A DNA stretch of 64,000 nt from Acidovorax sp. FHTAMBA. GTDB lineage: Bacteria > Pseudomonadota > Gammaproteobacteria > Burkholderiales > Burkholderiaceae_C. Shown here in pieces: positions 17,221 to 25,472 of this stretch (within the stretch, counting starts at the first letter, position 1; the number at the start of each line of letters is the position of its first letter). The position numbers and the translations under genes are program-made. Under the pieces are notes generated by a model that worked only from the letters and a program-made list of their open reading frames with translations, searched no databases and had not been told where the DNA came from. The stretch covers positions 4,404,501 through 4,468,500 of the forward strand of contig NZ_CP152407.1 of assembly GCF_038958875.1 (NCBI RefSeq), written 5' to 3'.

Positions 17221-18267
17221 CTATTCGCCAGGGCGCTGGGCCCACTCCCATCCCAGCCGGGCCAGCGGCCCGGCCTTGCGCCCGGTTTCCTCGGCGTCGG
17301 CCGAAGCAGCGCTGCCGTCGGCCGCCCGCTGCGCAATGCCATACAGGATGGCCGCCATGCGAAACAGGTTGTAGGCCATGTAGAACGACCAGTGACCCTG
17401 CACGTCACGGCCGGTGGCCGCACTGTAGTCAGCCAGGTACTGCGCTTCGGTGGGAATGCCCAGCGCGGGCAGGTCCAGCCCGCCCATGCCGCGCCACAGC
17501 GCGGGCGGCACATTCCAGGCCATGCAGTGGTAGGCCAGGTCGGCCAGCGGATGGCCCAGCGTGGAGAGCTCCCAATCCAGCACACCGATCACGCGCGCCT
17601 CGCTGGGGTGGAACACCAGGTTGTCGATGCGGTAATCGCCGTGCACCAGCGTGGTCTCGTCGCCCGGCGGCACATGTGCCGGCAGCCAGTCCATGAGCTT
17701 GCGCATGTCGTCGTCCAGCGGCACCGAGAGTGCCCGGCACTGGCGCGACCAGCGGTCGATCTGGCGCTGCACGTACTGGCCGGTGCGGCCGTAGTCGGCC
17801 AGGCCCACGGCGACAGGGTCCACGCTGTGCAGCGCGGCGATCACGCGGCCCATTTCGCGGTAGATCGCGCCGCGCTCGGCAGGCGTGCTGCCCGGCAGCG
17901 CCGGGTCCATGAACACGCGGCCCTGCAGAAACTCCATCACGTAGAAGGGGGTGCCCAGAATGGTCTCGTCCTCGCAATAGGCCAGCATGCGCGGCACTGG
18001 CACGTCGCTGCCCTGCAGCGCCTGCATGACACGGTATTCGCGGTCGATGGCGTGGGCCGACGCGGCAAGCTGGCCGGCCGGCTTCTTGCGCAGCACGTAG
18101 GCGCGATCGCCCGCCGTGACGCGAAAGGTGGGGTTGGACTGCCCACCTGTGAGCGGTGCCACGGCGATGGCCTCGTCACCCGCGAGCCCCTGAGCGCGCA
18201 GGTAGTCCGTCAGTGGCACCATGGGCACCATGGGCACGCACTGCAGCAGCGAATCGGCGGCGCTCAC
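17221..18267 (-). CDS. APH-fold phosphotransferase (ACAD10/11- or LvaA-like kinase)
   Basis: A 348-residue aminoglycoside-phosphotransferase-fold kinase. The catalytic loop LVHGDYRIDNLVF and the metal loop GVLDWELSTLGHPLADLA are intact; LTGGQSNPTFRV is the glycine-rich N-lobe loop. The same family forms the kinase domain of ACAD10/11 and LvaA of levulinate catabolism, which phosphorylate the 4-hydroxyl of 4-hydroxyacyl-CoAs. The gene overlaps the SDR gene by four bases, and an acyl-CoA dehydrogenase follows in the same chain, which supports this role over antibiotic resistance. Other hydroxyl substrates remain possible. Confidence 0.85.
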   Translation of the reverse strand: MSAADSLLQCVPMVPMVPLTDYLRAQGLAGDEAIAVAPLTGGQSNPTFRVTAGDRAYVLRKKPAGQLAASAHAIDREYRVMQALQGSDVPVPRMLAYCEDETILGTPFYVMEFLQGRVFMDPALPGSTPAERGAIYREMGRVIAALHSVDPVAVGLADYGRTGQYVQRQIDRWSRQCRALSVPLDDDMRKLMDWLPAHVPPGDETTLVHGDYRIDNLVFHPSEARVIGVLDWELSTLGHPLADLAYHCMAWNVPPALWRGMGGLDLPALGIPTEAQYLADYSAATGRDVQGHWSFYMAYNLFRMAAILYGIAQRAADGSAASADAEETGRKAGPLARLGWEWAQRPGE

Positions 18268-19040
18268 AGTGAACTCACCAGGTGTGCACCATCCACCGCC
18301 ACCGTCGCGCCCGACATGGCGGCACCGGCGTCGGAGGCCAGCAGCAGCAGCGGGCCGTCGAGGTCGGTCATCTCGCCAAAGCGCCGGCTCGGGATGCGGC
18401 TGCGCAGCTTGTCGCCCGCCTCGCTGGTGAGGAAGTCGCGGTTCAGGTCGGTCACCACGTAGCCGGGTAGCAGCGCATTCACACGGATGCGGTGGCGCGC
18501 CAGCTCCAGCGCCATGGCCTTGGTGGCCTGCACCACGCCGGCCTTGGAGATGGCATAGGGCGCCACGCCGCCCGCCACGCGCTCGCCCAGGATGGAGGCC
18601 ACGTTGACGATGCTGCCGCCCTTGCCCGCCGCCACCATGCGCCGCGCCGCCTCGGTGGCCACCAGCCAGCAGCCCTTGAGGTTGGTGTCCAGCACCTGAT
18701 CGAAGTCCTCTTCGGTTTGCTCCAGCAGCGGCCGCGTGACCGTGACACCGGCGTTGTTGATGACCACATCCGGTGTGCCCCAGCTGGCGAGCTCGTCAAA
18801 GCAGGCGCGCACGCTGGCCGCATCGCTCACGTCCAGCGACAGCGCGCGCGCCTGTCCGCCCGCGGCGGCAACGCCATCGACCACGGCCTGCAGCTTGTCG
18901 GCGCGGCGCGCCGCCACGGCCACGCGTGCGCCCACCGACGCCAGCAGCTGCGCGAAATGCGTGCCCAGGCCACTCGATGCGCCGGTGACCAGTACCACGC
19001 GCCCGTCCAGGCGGAATCGGCTCAAGGCATCCACGCTCAT
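18264..19040 (-). CDS. SDR-family oxidoreductase (classical)
   Basis: A 258-residue classical short-chain dehydrogenase. It shows the cofactor motif TGASSGLGTHF, NNAG, the catalytic serine in SIVNVAS, and the Tyr-x-x-x-Lys pair in APYAISKAG. Translational coupling on both sides (overlaps with kinase and acyl-CoA dehydrogenase genes) places it in one pathway. By analogy with LvaD it could reduce a 4-oxoacyl-CoA to the 4-hydroxyacyl-CoA that the kinase then phosphorylates; that is inference. The start at 19040 overlaps the preceding stop and gives the normal N-terminus. Confidence 0.88.
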   Translation of the reverse strand: MSVDALSRFRLDGRVVLVTGASSGLGTHFAQLLASVGARVAVAARRADKLQAVVDGVAAAGGQARALSLDVSDAASVRACFDELASWGTPDVVINNAGVTVTRPLLEQTEEDFDQVLDTNLKGCWLVATEAARRMVAAGKGGSIVNVASILGERVAGGVAPYAISKAGVVQATKAMALELARHRIRVNALLPGYVVTDLNRDFLTSEAGDKLRSRIPSRRFGEMTDLDGPLLLLASDAGAAMSGATVAVDGAHLVSSL

Positions 19041-20233
19041 GCCCCGCCTCCCGCCGCTGCTGCCTCCGCCTTTTCGGCCTGGTGCACCAGCTTGCGTGCC
19101 ATGCTCCAGCGGTGCACTTCGCTCGGGCCGTCGTAGATGCGAAAGGCGCGCATGTCCGTAAAGATGCGCATCACCGGCGATTCGGACGTGACGCCCGAGC
19201 CGCCCAGCATCTGCACGCTGCGGTCCACCACACGCCACTGCGCTTCGGAGCACACCACCTTGGCGCGGCTCGATTCGAAGTTGCACTTCTCGCCTTGGTC
19301 CAGCAGCCACGCCGTGTGCCAGATGTGCAGGCGCGCGGTGTGCAGGTCCATGTCGTTGTCGGCCAGCATGAAGCCCACGCCTTCGTGCTCGGCCAGCGGC
19401 TTGCCAAACGCCTGGCGCTTGCGCACATAGGCCAGGGCGGCGTCGTGCGCGCGGCGCGCCTGGCCCAGCCATCGCATGCAGTGCGTCAGGCGCGCGGGCG
19501 CCAGGCGCACCTGGGCGTAGCGAAATCCCTTGCCGATCTCGCCCAGCACATCGGCGGCGGGCACGCGCAGGTTGTCAAAACGCAGCACGCCGTGGCCGCC
19601 GGTAAAACAGGCGTCCATGGCGTCCATGCTGCGCTCCAGCGTGATGCCGGGGCGGTCCATGTCCGACAGGAACATGGTGGCCGAGCCATCTTCCATGCGC
19701 GCCATGATGATGGCGTAGTCGGCCCCCTCGGCGCCCGTGATGAACCACTTGACGCCGTTGATCACATAGTCCTCGCCATCGCGCACGGCGGTGGTGGCCA
19801 GCATGGAGGGGTCTGCACCGGCACCGGGCGCGGGCTCCGTCATGGCAAAGCATGAGCGGATGTGGCCAGCCACCTGCGGGCGCAGCCAGCGCTCTTTCTG
19901 CGCGGGTGTGGCCACCTCCTCCATCAGGTGGATGTTGCCTTCATCGGGCGCGTGGATGTTCAGCGCCGTGGGGCCCAGCCACGAATAGCCGGCCTCTTCG
20001 AACACTGCGGCCTTGGCCACATGGCTCAGGCCCAGGCCGCCCATTTCCCTGGAAGCATGGGGCGTGAGCAGGCCCGCCGCACGGGCCCGGGCCACCAGCT
20101 CGCGGCGCAGCGCTTCACTGGGGCCGTGCGACGACTGGCGCTCGTCGTTTTCGAGCGGGATGACCTGCTCGGCGATGAACTGGCGCGTTCTGTCGCGCAG
20201 CGCCTGGATGTCAGGGGACAGGTGGAAATCCAT
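19037..20233 (-). CDS. Acyl-CoA dehydrogenase-family protein
   Basis: A 398-residue ACAD fold protein. CFAMTEPAPGAGADPSML and the FAD segment GVKWFITGA are typical; RAFRIYDGPSEVHRWSMARK at the C-terminus is of the ACAD10/11 subtype. It is the first gene of a tightly overlapping trio (ACAD, SDR, kinase). In the levulinate pathway, LvaC uses such a protein to remove the phosphate from a 4-phosphoacyl-CoA and give an enoyl-CoA. A normal alpha,beta-dehydrogenation is the alternative. A family A repeat separates it from the ligase gene upstream. Confidence 0.9.
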   Translation of the reverse strand: MDFHLSPDIQALRDRTRQFIAEQVIPLENDERQSSHGPSEALRRELVARARAAGLLTPHASREMGGLGLSHVAKAAVFEEAGYSWLGPTALNIHAPDEGNIHLMEEVATPAQKERWLRPQVAGHIRSCFAMTEPAPGAGADPSMLATTAVRDGEDYVINGVKWFITGAEGADYAIIMARMEDGSATMFLSDMDRPGITLERSMDAMDACFTGGHGVLRFDNLRVPAADVLGEIGKGFRYAQVRLAPARLTHCMRWLGQARRAHDAALAYVRKRQAFGKPLAEHEGVGFMLADNDMDLHTARLHIWHTAWLLDQGEKCNFESSRAKVVCSEAQWRVVDRSVQMLGGSGVTSESPVMRIFTDMRAFRIYDGPSEVHRWSMARKLVHQAEKAEAAAAGGGA

Positions 20234-20269
20234 GCAAGCTCTCCTTCGGGGTTCGGTGTCCCACAGAAA

Positions 20270-20332
20270 TTATTGGAAAAAACAAGCTGCAGCGCTTATG
20301 GGTAAAGCGCCACCAGCTATATAAACAGTAGC
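20270..20332. repeat. Dispersed palindromic repeat, family A, copy 3
   Basis: Plus orientation. AGCTGCAGCGCTTATGGGTA then AAGCGCCACCAGCTAT; stem AGCGCTT/AAGCGC with the outer AGCTG..CAGCT pairing. It sits between the ligase and dehydrogenase genes, both read leftward, and may end or attenuate the transcript there. Confidence 0.8.
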
Positions 20333-20384
20333 ATAACGAGTCGCGGGCACTGCCCTGGCGCCACCGTGCCGTCCGCCCCCACCA

Positions 20385-22547
20385 TCACGCCAGCGCCGGC
20401 TCCGCAGCCGCCACCGGCTGCGCGCCGGAGCCTGCGGCGGCCGCGCATTCCACCAGCGCGTCCACCACCACCGCACCCTCACCGGCGGCCCCCACCATCA
20501 CCGGGTTCAGGTCCACCGAAGCGATGGCGCCGCGCGCACCGGCGATCACCTGGCCCACGGCCACGGCAATGTCGGCCAGGGCGGCGACGTCCAGCGGCGG
20601 ATCGCCGCGCACGCCGTCGATCAGCGGGGCGATGCGCAGGGTGCGCAGGGCCTGCACCACCTCCTGCTGGCTGAAAGGCGGCAGCAGCACGGCCACGTCC
20701 TGCAGGGCTTCGACGTATTTACCGCCGTCGCCCACCACCACCACCGGGCCAAACACGGGGTCGATGCGCGCGCCGACCATGAACTCGTGCTGCCCCTTGT
20801 GCATGGCGGCGACGATCACGCCGTCACGGGCCACGCCCATCTCGGTCATCTTGGCGTCAAAGCGTCCGTACAGCTCGCCGGCCTGCTCCGCACTGGCCAC
20901 CCCCAGGGCCACCAGGCCATGTTCGCTCTTGTGCGGCACCTCGGCCGAGCAGGCCTTCACCACGGCGCGCCCACCCACGGCGTCGAACGCGTTGCGCGCC
21001 TCCTGGGCCGAGCGGCACAGGTACATGGGTACGGTAGGCACCCCATGGCGTGCCAGCAGCGCCAGGCTGTCGGCCTCGTTGAGGAAGCCCTGCGCGCCCT
21101 GCGGAACGACCACCGTGGGCAGCGTGGGCCAGGCGGTGCGCTCGCGGCGCATCAGCGCCGTGTGCCCCGCCACCTGCGCCAGCACGCCCAGGGCCTCGCC
21201 CTCGTTCGGGAAGGTGGCAATGCCCTGCGCGCGAAAGGGCTCGGCCACGCTTTCCTGCCAGGCGGCCACTGCCACCGGCTTGCCCGTGGTGGCCTCGAAC
21301 GCTGCGGCATCGCGCGCGAAAGCCTGCACGTCGTAGCCCGCGCCCGCAACCGGAATGTTGATGAAGAACAGGTCGGCCGCCGCGTCCTGCGCCACGGCGG
21401 GCAGCACCTTGCCGAACAGGCCGCTGTCGCTCAGCAGCGCCGCGGTGATGTCGATGGGGTTGCTGGCCGTGGCAAAGCCCGGCAGCTGGGAGGCCACGGC
21501 GTCCTGCGTGTGCTGCGCCAGTTCGGCCAGCGGCAGCCCCTCGTCGTCAGCGGCATCGGCGCCCATGACGCAACTGGCGCCCGAGTTGCTGATGATGACC
21601 AGACGGCGGCCCTCGGGGCGCCAGCCTTTGAGATACGCCTGGGCCGCGCGCGCCTGCTCGTGCGGGTCGCGCACGCGCCAGATGCCATGGTGGCGAAAGA
21701 ACGCATCCACCGTGCGGTCCTCGTTGGCCAGTGAACCCGTGTGCGAAGACGCCGCCTTTTGCCCCTGCGCCGAACGCCCCGCCTTGATGGCAATGATCGG
21801 CAGGTCGCGCTCGCGCGCATGGGCAGCGGCGGCCGCCAGCATCTCGGGGTTGGCGATGCTTTCCAGGTACAGCAGCAGCAGCTTCACATCGGGATCGTGG
21901 GCCACGGCCAGGGCCAGCTCGCCCACCGTCACGTCGGCCTCATTGCCCGTGGCATGCACATGGCGCACACCCAGGCCGCGCCCGCGCAGCAGGCCATAGG
22001 TCATGGCGCTCATGCCGCCGCTCTGGCTGACGATGCCCACCGGCCCGTCCATGGGGGGCACCTCGATGAACATGGTGGAAAAGCCTGCAATGGCACCGGT
22101 GCCAAAGTTGGCCAGGCCCTGGGTATTGGGGCCGTACAGGCGCATGCCTGCCGCGCGTGCCTTGGCCACCATGTGCTGCTGCAGTTCCAGCCCCGCGGCA
22201 CCGGTCTCGCCAAAGCCCGAGGCAATGATCACGGCCGACTTGACGCCGCGCGCCGCGCAGTCCTCCACGGCCGCCACCGTCTTGTCGCCGCCCACCACCA
22301 CCAGGGCCAGGTCCGGCACTTCGGGCAGGGCGCCGAGCGAGGCATAGCTCTTGTGACCCTGGATCTCCGCACGCGACGGGTTGATGGGATAGATCGCACC
22401 CTGGAAACCATGGCGCTGCATGTAATAGATCGGGCGCCCGCCGATCTTGTGGATGTTGTCCGAAGCGCCAATGATGGCGACCGAACGCGGATTGAGAGCG
22501 GAAGTCAGGAGGTCTTGCATGGCAGTAGGTGTGTCTCGGTTATTCAT
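20385..22547 (-). CDS. ADP-forming acetate/acyl-CoA ligase family protein
   Basis: A 720-residue single-chain acyl-CoA synthetase of the ADP-forming type. The N-terminal CoA-binding Rossmann domain (ALNPRSVAIIGASDNIHKIG), ligase domains with the phosphohistidine His269 (KAASSHTGSLANED), and a C-terminal ATP-grasp domain (VVKACSAEVPHKSEHGLVAL) are all complete. ATP, a carboxylic acid and CoA give acyl-CoA, ADP and phosphate. ATG 22547 is chosen; ATG 22520 is an equally possible start nine codons in. It lies within a CoA pathway operon and likely performs substrate activation. Confidence 0.87.
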   Translation of the reverse strand: MNNRDTPTAMQDLLTSALNPRSVAIIGASDNIHKIGGRPIYYMQRHGFQGAIYPINPSRAEIQGHKSYASLGALPEVPDLALVVVGGDKTVAAVEDCAARGVKSAVIIASGFGETGAAGLELQQHMVAKARAAGMRLYGPNTQGLANFGTGAIAGFSTMFIEVPPMDGPVGIVSQSGGMSAMTYGLLRGRGLGVRHVHATGNEADVTVGELALAVAHDPDVKLLLLYLESIANPEMLAAAAAHARERDLPIIAIKAGRSAQGQKAASSHTGSLANEDRTVDAFFRHHGIWRVRDPHEQARAAQAYLKGWRPEGRRLVIISNSGASCVMGADAADDEGLPLAELAQHTQDAVASQLPGFATASNPIDITAALLSDSGLFGKVLPAVAQDAAADLFFINIPVAGAGYDVQAFARDAAAFEATTGKPVAVAAWQESVAEPFRAQGIATFPNEGEALGVLAQVAGHTALMRRERTAWPTLPTVVVPQGAQGFLNEADSLALLARHGVPTVPMYLCRSAQEARNAFDAVGGRAVVKACSAEVPHKSEHGLVALGVASAEQAGELYGRFDAKMTEMGVARDGVIVAAMHKGQHEFMVGARIDPVFGPVVVVGDGGKYVEALQDVAVLLPPFSQQEVVQALRTLRIAPLIDGVRGDPPLDVAALADIAVAVGQVIAGARGAIASVDLNPVMVGAAGEGAVVVDALVECAAAAGSGAQPVAAAEPALA

Positions 22548-22555
22548 GGAGTGCG

Positions 22556-22683
22556 GCTTGTGAAACCGGCGCGACGCAGGCGAGGGCCGCCGTGCAAGGG
22601 TCGCCAAGCCGTGCAGGCGGCGCTTTGCTTGCGTGCACTGGCGGCGTCCCCTTCAGGGGGAAGGCGCGAAGCGACTCAGGGGG
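22556..22683. repeat. GC-rich dispersed repeat, family B, copy 2
   Basis: Minus orientation. It ends in GAAGGCGCGAAGCGACTCAG then GGGGTC and contains GGCGAGGGCCGCCGTGCAAG. It fills the gap between the Bug gene and the acyl-CoA ligase gene. Confidence 0.55.
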
Positions 22684-23682
22684 TCAGTCAATCTTTGCCC
22701 CGGAGGCTTTCACCACCTTGGCCCACTTGTCGACCTCGGCCTGCAGGAAGTTGCCGTAGGCGACCGGCGTGCTGTAGGCGGCAGCAAAACCCTGGGCGTC
22801 AAAACGCTGGCGGATATCCGGGCTTTCCAGCACGGCCTTGATCTCGGCGTTGAGCTTGGCCACCACCTCCTTGGGGGTGCCGGCGGGCGCCAGCAGGCCG
22901 TTCCAGGCGATGGCTTCATAACCCGGCAGGCCGGATTCCGCCACGGTGGGCAACTCGGGCGCCACAGGCGAGCGCTGTGCGCTGGTCACGCCCAGGGCCT
23001 TGAGCTTGCCGCCCTTCACATGCGGCATCGACGACAGCATGGTGTCGAACATCAAGTCCACCTGTCCGCCCATCACATCGGTCAGCGCGGGGGCGCTGCC
23101 CTTGTAGGGAACGTGAGACATCTTCACCCCGGCCATGGCGCTGAACAGCTCCGCCGAAAGGTGGGTGGACTGGCCGTTGCCCGACGATGCGTAGTTCAGG
23201 CCATCCTTGCGACTCTTGGCCAATGCGATGAGCTCGACCACGTTGTTGGCCGGCAGCGCGGGGTTGGCCACGATCACCAGCGGGCCGCTCGTGAGCTGCG
23301 AGACAGGCGCGAAATCCTTGGTCAGCGAATAGTTGAGCTTGGGGAACAGTGCCGGATTGATGGCATGTGCCGTGGTGGCCACCACAAGGGTGTAGCCGTC
23401 GGGTTCGCTGCGGGCCACGGCCTCGGCACCCAGGTTGGCGCCGGCGCCGGGCTTGTTGTCGATCACGAAAGGCTGGCCCAGGCGCTCCTGCAGCTTCTGC
23501 GCGACAGCGCGCGCCACGATGTCGGTGGGGCCGCCTGGCGGGTAGGGCACGACCAGCTTCACCGGCTTGTTCGGATAGGCCTGGGCAAATGCCAGCGGCG
23601 AGGTGGCGGCGCACAGGGCGGCGCAGGCCAGGCCAATCCAGTGGCGGCGGCTCGTCAGGCGGGAAAGGGAGGTGTTCATCAT
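22684..23682 (-). CDS. Bug/TctC-family periplasmic binding protein
   Basis: A 332-residue secreted binding protein. The signal peptide (GLACAALCAATSPLAFAQA, about 34 residues) is followed by YPNKPVKLVVPYPPGGPTDI, the family hallmark. I start at the first of two adjacent ATGs (23682), placed well after the Shine-Dalgarno AAGGAGA. No TctAB transport genes accompany it. It is encoded in the middle of the IclR-thiolase-ligase operon, so it probably captures the acid that the operon degrades. Confidence 0.9.
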   Translation of the reverse strand: MMNTSLSRLTSRRHWIGLACAALCAATSPLAFAQAYPNKPVKLVVPYPPGGPTDIVARAVAQKLQERLGQPFVIDNKPGAGANLGAEAVARSEPDGYTLVVATTAHAINPALFPKLNYSLTKDFAPVSQLTSGPLVIVANPALPANNVVELIALAKSRKDGLNYASSGNGQSTHLSAELFSAMAGVKMSHVPYKGSAPALTDVMGGQVDLMFDTMLSSMPHVKGGKLKALGVTSAQRSPVAPELPTVAESGLPGYEAIAWNGLLAPAGTPKEVVAKLNAEIKAVLESPDIRQRFDAQGFAAAYSTPVAYGNFLQAEVDKWAKVVKASGAKID

Positions 23683-23753
23683 GGCTTGTCTCCTTGGGTG
23701 ATGTGTTGTGGATGCCGGTGAATGAAAAGGACCGAAAGGAAAGAGAGGGGGCG

Positions 23754-24146
23754 CTAGGGCGCAGGCGCAAAGCGCACCAGCGTGCGCCCCTGGTGGTCGA
23801 AGAAGCCGGCGTGCACGCGATCGCCGATGTGCACGCCCGCTGTGGCATGGGCCATGAGGCGCGGCCCCTCGTCGAGATGCACCAGCACCAGCGTGTAGGG
23901 CGCCAGTGCGCGGAACTCGTCCGACGGCGCACGCGCCACCTCGGTGACGGCGCACACCGTGGCCGCGCCGGCGGCGTCGCGCCAGTGCAGGCTGCCGCGC
24001 TCGCCGCAGTGCTGGCAGGCGTAACGCGCCAGCGTCTGCGTGCCGCCGCAGGCCGTGCAGCGCTGGTAGCGCAGCACGCCATTGCGCAGGCCGTCGGTGA
24101 AGGGGGCGGCCAGGGGGCGCGGTGCGGCGGATGTGTTGGTGTTCAT
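23754..24146 (-). CDS. DUF35 OB-fold zinc-ribbon protein
   Basis: A 130-residue protein with an N-terminal rubredoxin-like zinc ribbon (Cys30, Cys33, Cys44, Cys47 in YQRCTACGG and YACQHCGER) and a C-terminal OB-fold (about residues 55-125). DUF35 proteins bind acyl-CoA and pair with thiolase-like proteins; in steroid side-chain degradation a DUF35 domain is needed by the aldolase Ltp2. Here it directly follows a thiolase-like gene that lacks the catalytic cysteines. A family B repeat lies between the two genes. Confidence 0.85.
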   Translation of the reverse strand: MNTNTSAAPRPLAAPFTDGLRNGVLRYQRCTACGGTQTLARYACQHCGERGSLHWRDAAGAATVCAVTEVARAPSDEFRALAPYTLVLVHLDEGPRLMAHATAGVHIGDRVHAGFFDHQGRTLVRFAPAP

Positions 24147-24171
24147 CTCAGTTGTCCTTAGTGCTTCGCGC

Positions 24172-24312
24172 CACCCAGGGCGCATGAAACTGGCGCGCCC
24201 CAAACCAGGGCAGCCGAGCAAGGGCCGCCCCGCAGCGAGGGGCTGCGTCCCCCTTCCCACGCGCAGCGTGAGAGAAGGGGGAAGACGCAAAGCGTCTCAG
24301 GGGGTTGTCGCC
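24172..24312. repeat. GC-rich dispersed repeat, family B, copy 3
   Basis: Minus orientation, closest to the copy at 41723. It shares CTGGCGCGCCCCAAACCAGG, GCAAGGGCCGCCCCGCAGCG, GGGGCTGCGTCCCCC and GCGTCTCAGGGGGTTG. It lies between the thiolase and DUF35 genes. Confidence 0.75.
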
Positions 24313-24317
24313 TCACT

Positions 24318-25472
24318 TCAGTCCTCGCGAGACAACAGCAGGCTGACATGCGACGACATCACGCCGCCGTCCGCATGGATGAAGGCGGTGCGCGGCGGCG
24401 CAATCTGGCGTTCTCCGGCCTGCCCGGTCATCTGGCGCCAGGCCTCGACCGCATGTGCCAGGCCACCGGCCACGCCGCAGTGGCCATACGACAGCAGGCC
24501 GCCATGGGTGTTGAGCGGCAGCGCACCGGTGGGCGCAAAGTCGCCCCTGCGGGCGCGCTGTGCTGCGCCGCCACGCGGCGCAAAGCCAATCTCTTCGAGC
24601 AGCATGACCAGCGTGATGGTGAACGAGTCGTACACCGCCAGGTAGTCCACGTCGTCCAGGCCCAGTCCTGCCTCGCCGAAGGCACGCTGCGCCGCCTCGG
24701 CCGCGCCGCACTGCATCACGTCCGCCATGGCTGTGAGGTGCTGGTGGCGGTGCGCCTGGCCGGCACCCACCATGGCCACGGCGCCGCTCGCCGAAGGGTG
24801 TGCGGACACGACGAGGGCCATGGCACCGTCGGAGATCGGGCAGCAGTCCAGCAACGACAACGGACGGGCGATGGGTTTGGCGTTCAGCACCTCCTGCACC
24901 GTGATCGGCGTGCGCAGGTGCGCATCGGGGTGGCGGGCCGCGTTGGCGCGCATGAGCACCGCAAACTCGGCCAGGTCCGCCGAAGTCACGCCCGTGCGGT
25001 GCATGTACTCCGATGCCATGAGCGCGTAGTACGCAGGCACCGAAGCGCCGTTGGGCACCTCGAAGTCGGCATCGCCCACCTGCGCCAGCGTCTGGATGGA
25101 GCTGTCACGCGACTGGCCGGTGAGGCGGTTCTCGCCGCCCAGCACCAGCACGTTGCGACAGCGGCCCGAGCGCACCAGATCCCGCGCCGCCATCAGCATG
25201 GCAGCGCCCGAAGCGCCGCCCAGCTGCAGGCCATGTGCATAGTGGGGGCGCAGCGCCAGGCGCTCACACACCAGGGTGGACAGCATCAGGTGCGGCAGCG
25301 TGGTGGCATAGCCGCAGAGCACGCCATCGATTTCATGGCGCGCAAGGCCTGCACTGTCGATGGCCTGCGCTGCAGCCGCATCCATCAGATCAAGCGCAGT
25401 GCGCCCTTCATGGCGGCCGAACGGGGTGCCACCGGCCCCCCGCACATACGCCGTTTGCAGCGCTGCAGTCAT
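24318..25472 (-). CDS. Thiolase-fold protein without catalytic cysteines (lipid-transfer/SCP2-thiolase type)
   Basis: A 384-residue thiolase-superfamily protein of the SCP2/acetyl-CoA-acetyltransferase-like group. The usual nucleophile Cys is Gly86 (LQLGGASGA instead of CxSG), and the C-terminal C-x-G-G-G loop reads HADGGVMSS, so neither thiolase cysteine remains; the histidine motif survives as SYGHCGVAGG. YDSFTITLVMLLEEIGF resembles the tyrosine-bearing loop of Ltp2-type aldolases. Together with the adjacent DUF35 gene, a retro-aldol or non-thiolytic carbon-carbon reaction on an acyl-CoA is more likely than thiolysis. The start follows a good AAGGAGA; the IclR stop overlaps it. Confidence 0.83.
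   Translation of the reverse strand: MTAALQTAYVRGAGGTPFGRHEGRTALDLMDAAAAQAIDSAGLARHEIDGVLCGYATTLPHLMLSTLVCERLALRPHYAHGLQLGGASGAAMLMAARDLVRSGRCRNVLVLGGENRLTGQSRDSSIQTLAQVGDADFEVPNGASVPAYYALMASEYMHRTGVTSADLAEFAVLMRANAARHPDAHLRTPITVQEVLNAKPIARPLSLLDCCPISDGAMALVVSAHPSASGAVAMVGAGQAHRHQHLTAMADVMQCGAAEAAQRAFGEAGLGLDDVDYLAVYDSFTITLVMLLEEIGFAPRGGAAQRARRGDFAPTGALPLNTHGGLLSYGHCGVAGGLAHAVEAWRQMTGQAGERQIAPPRTAFIHADGGVMSSHVSLLLSRED

Noticed and set aside
17221..18267. Aminoglycoside resistance gene
   Set aside because: The APH fold is shared with acyl-CoA-linked kinases, and the coupling to an SDR and an ACAD gene makes resistance unlikely.
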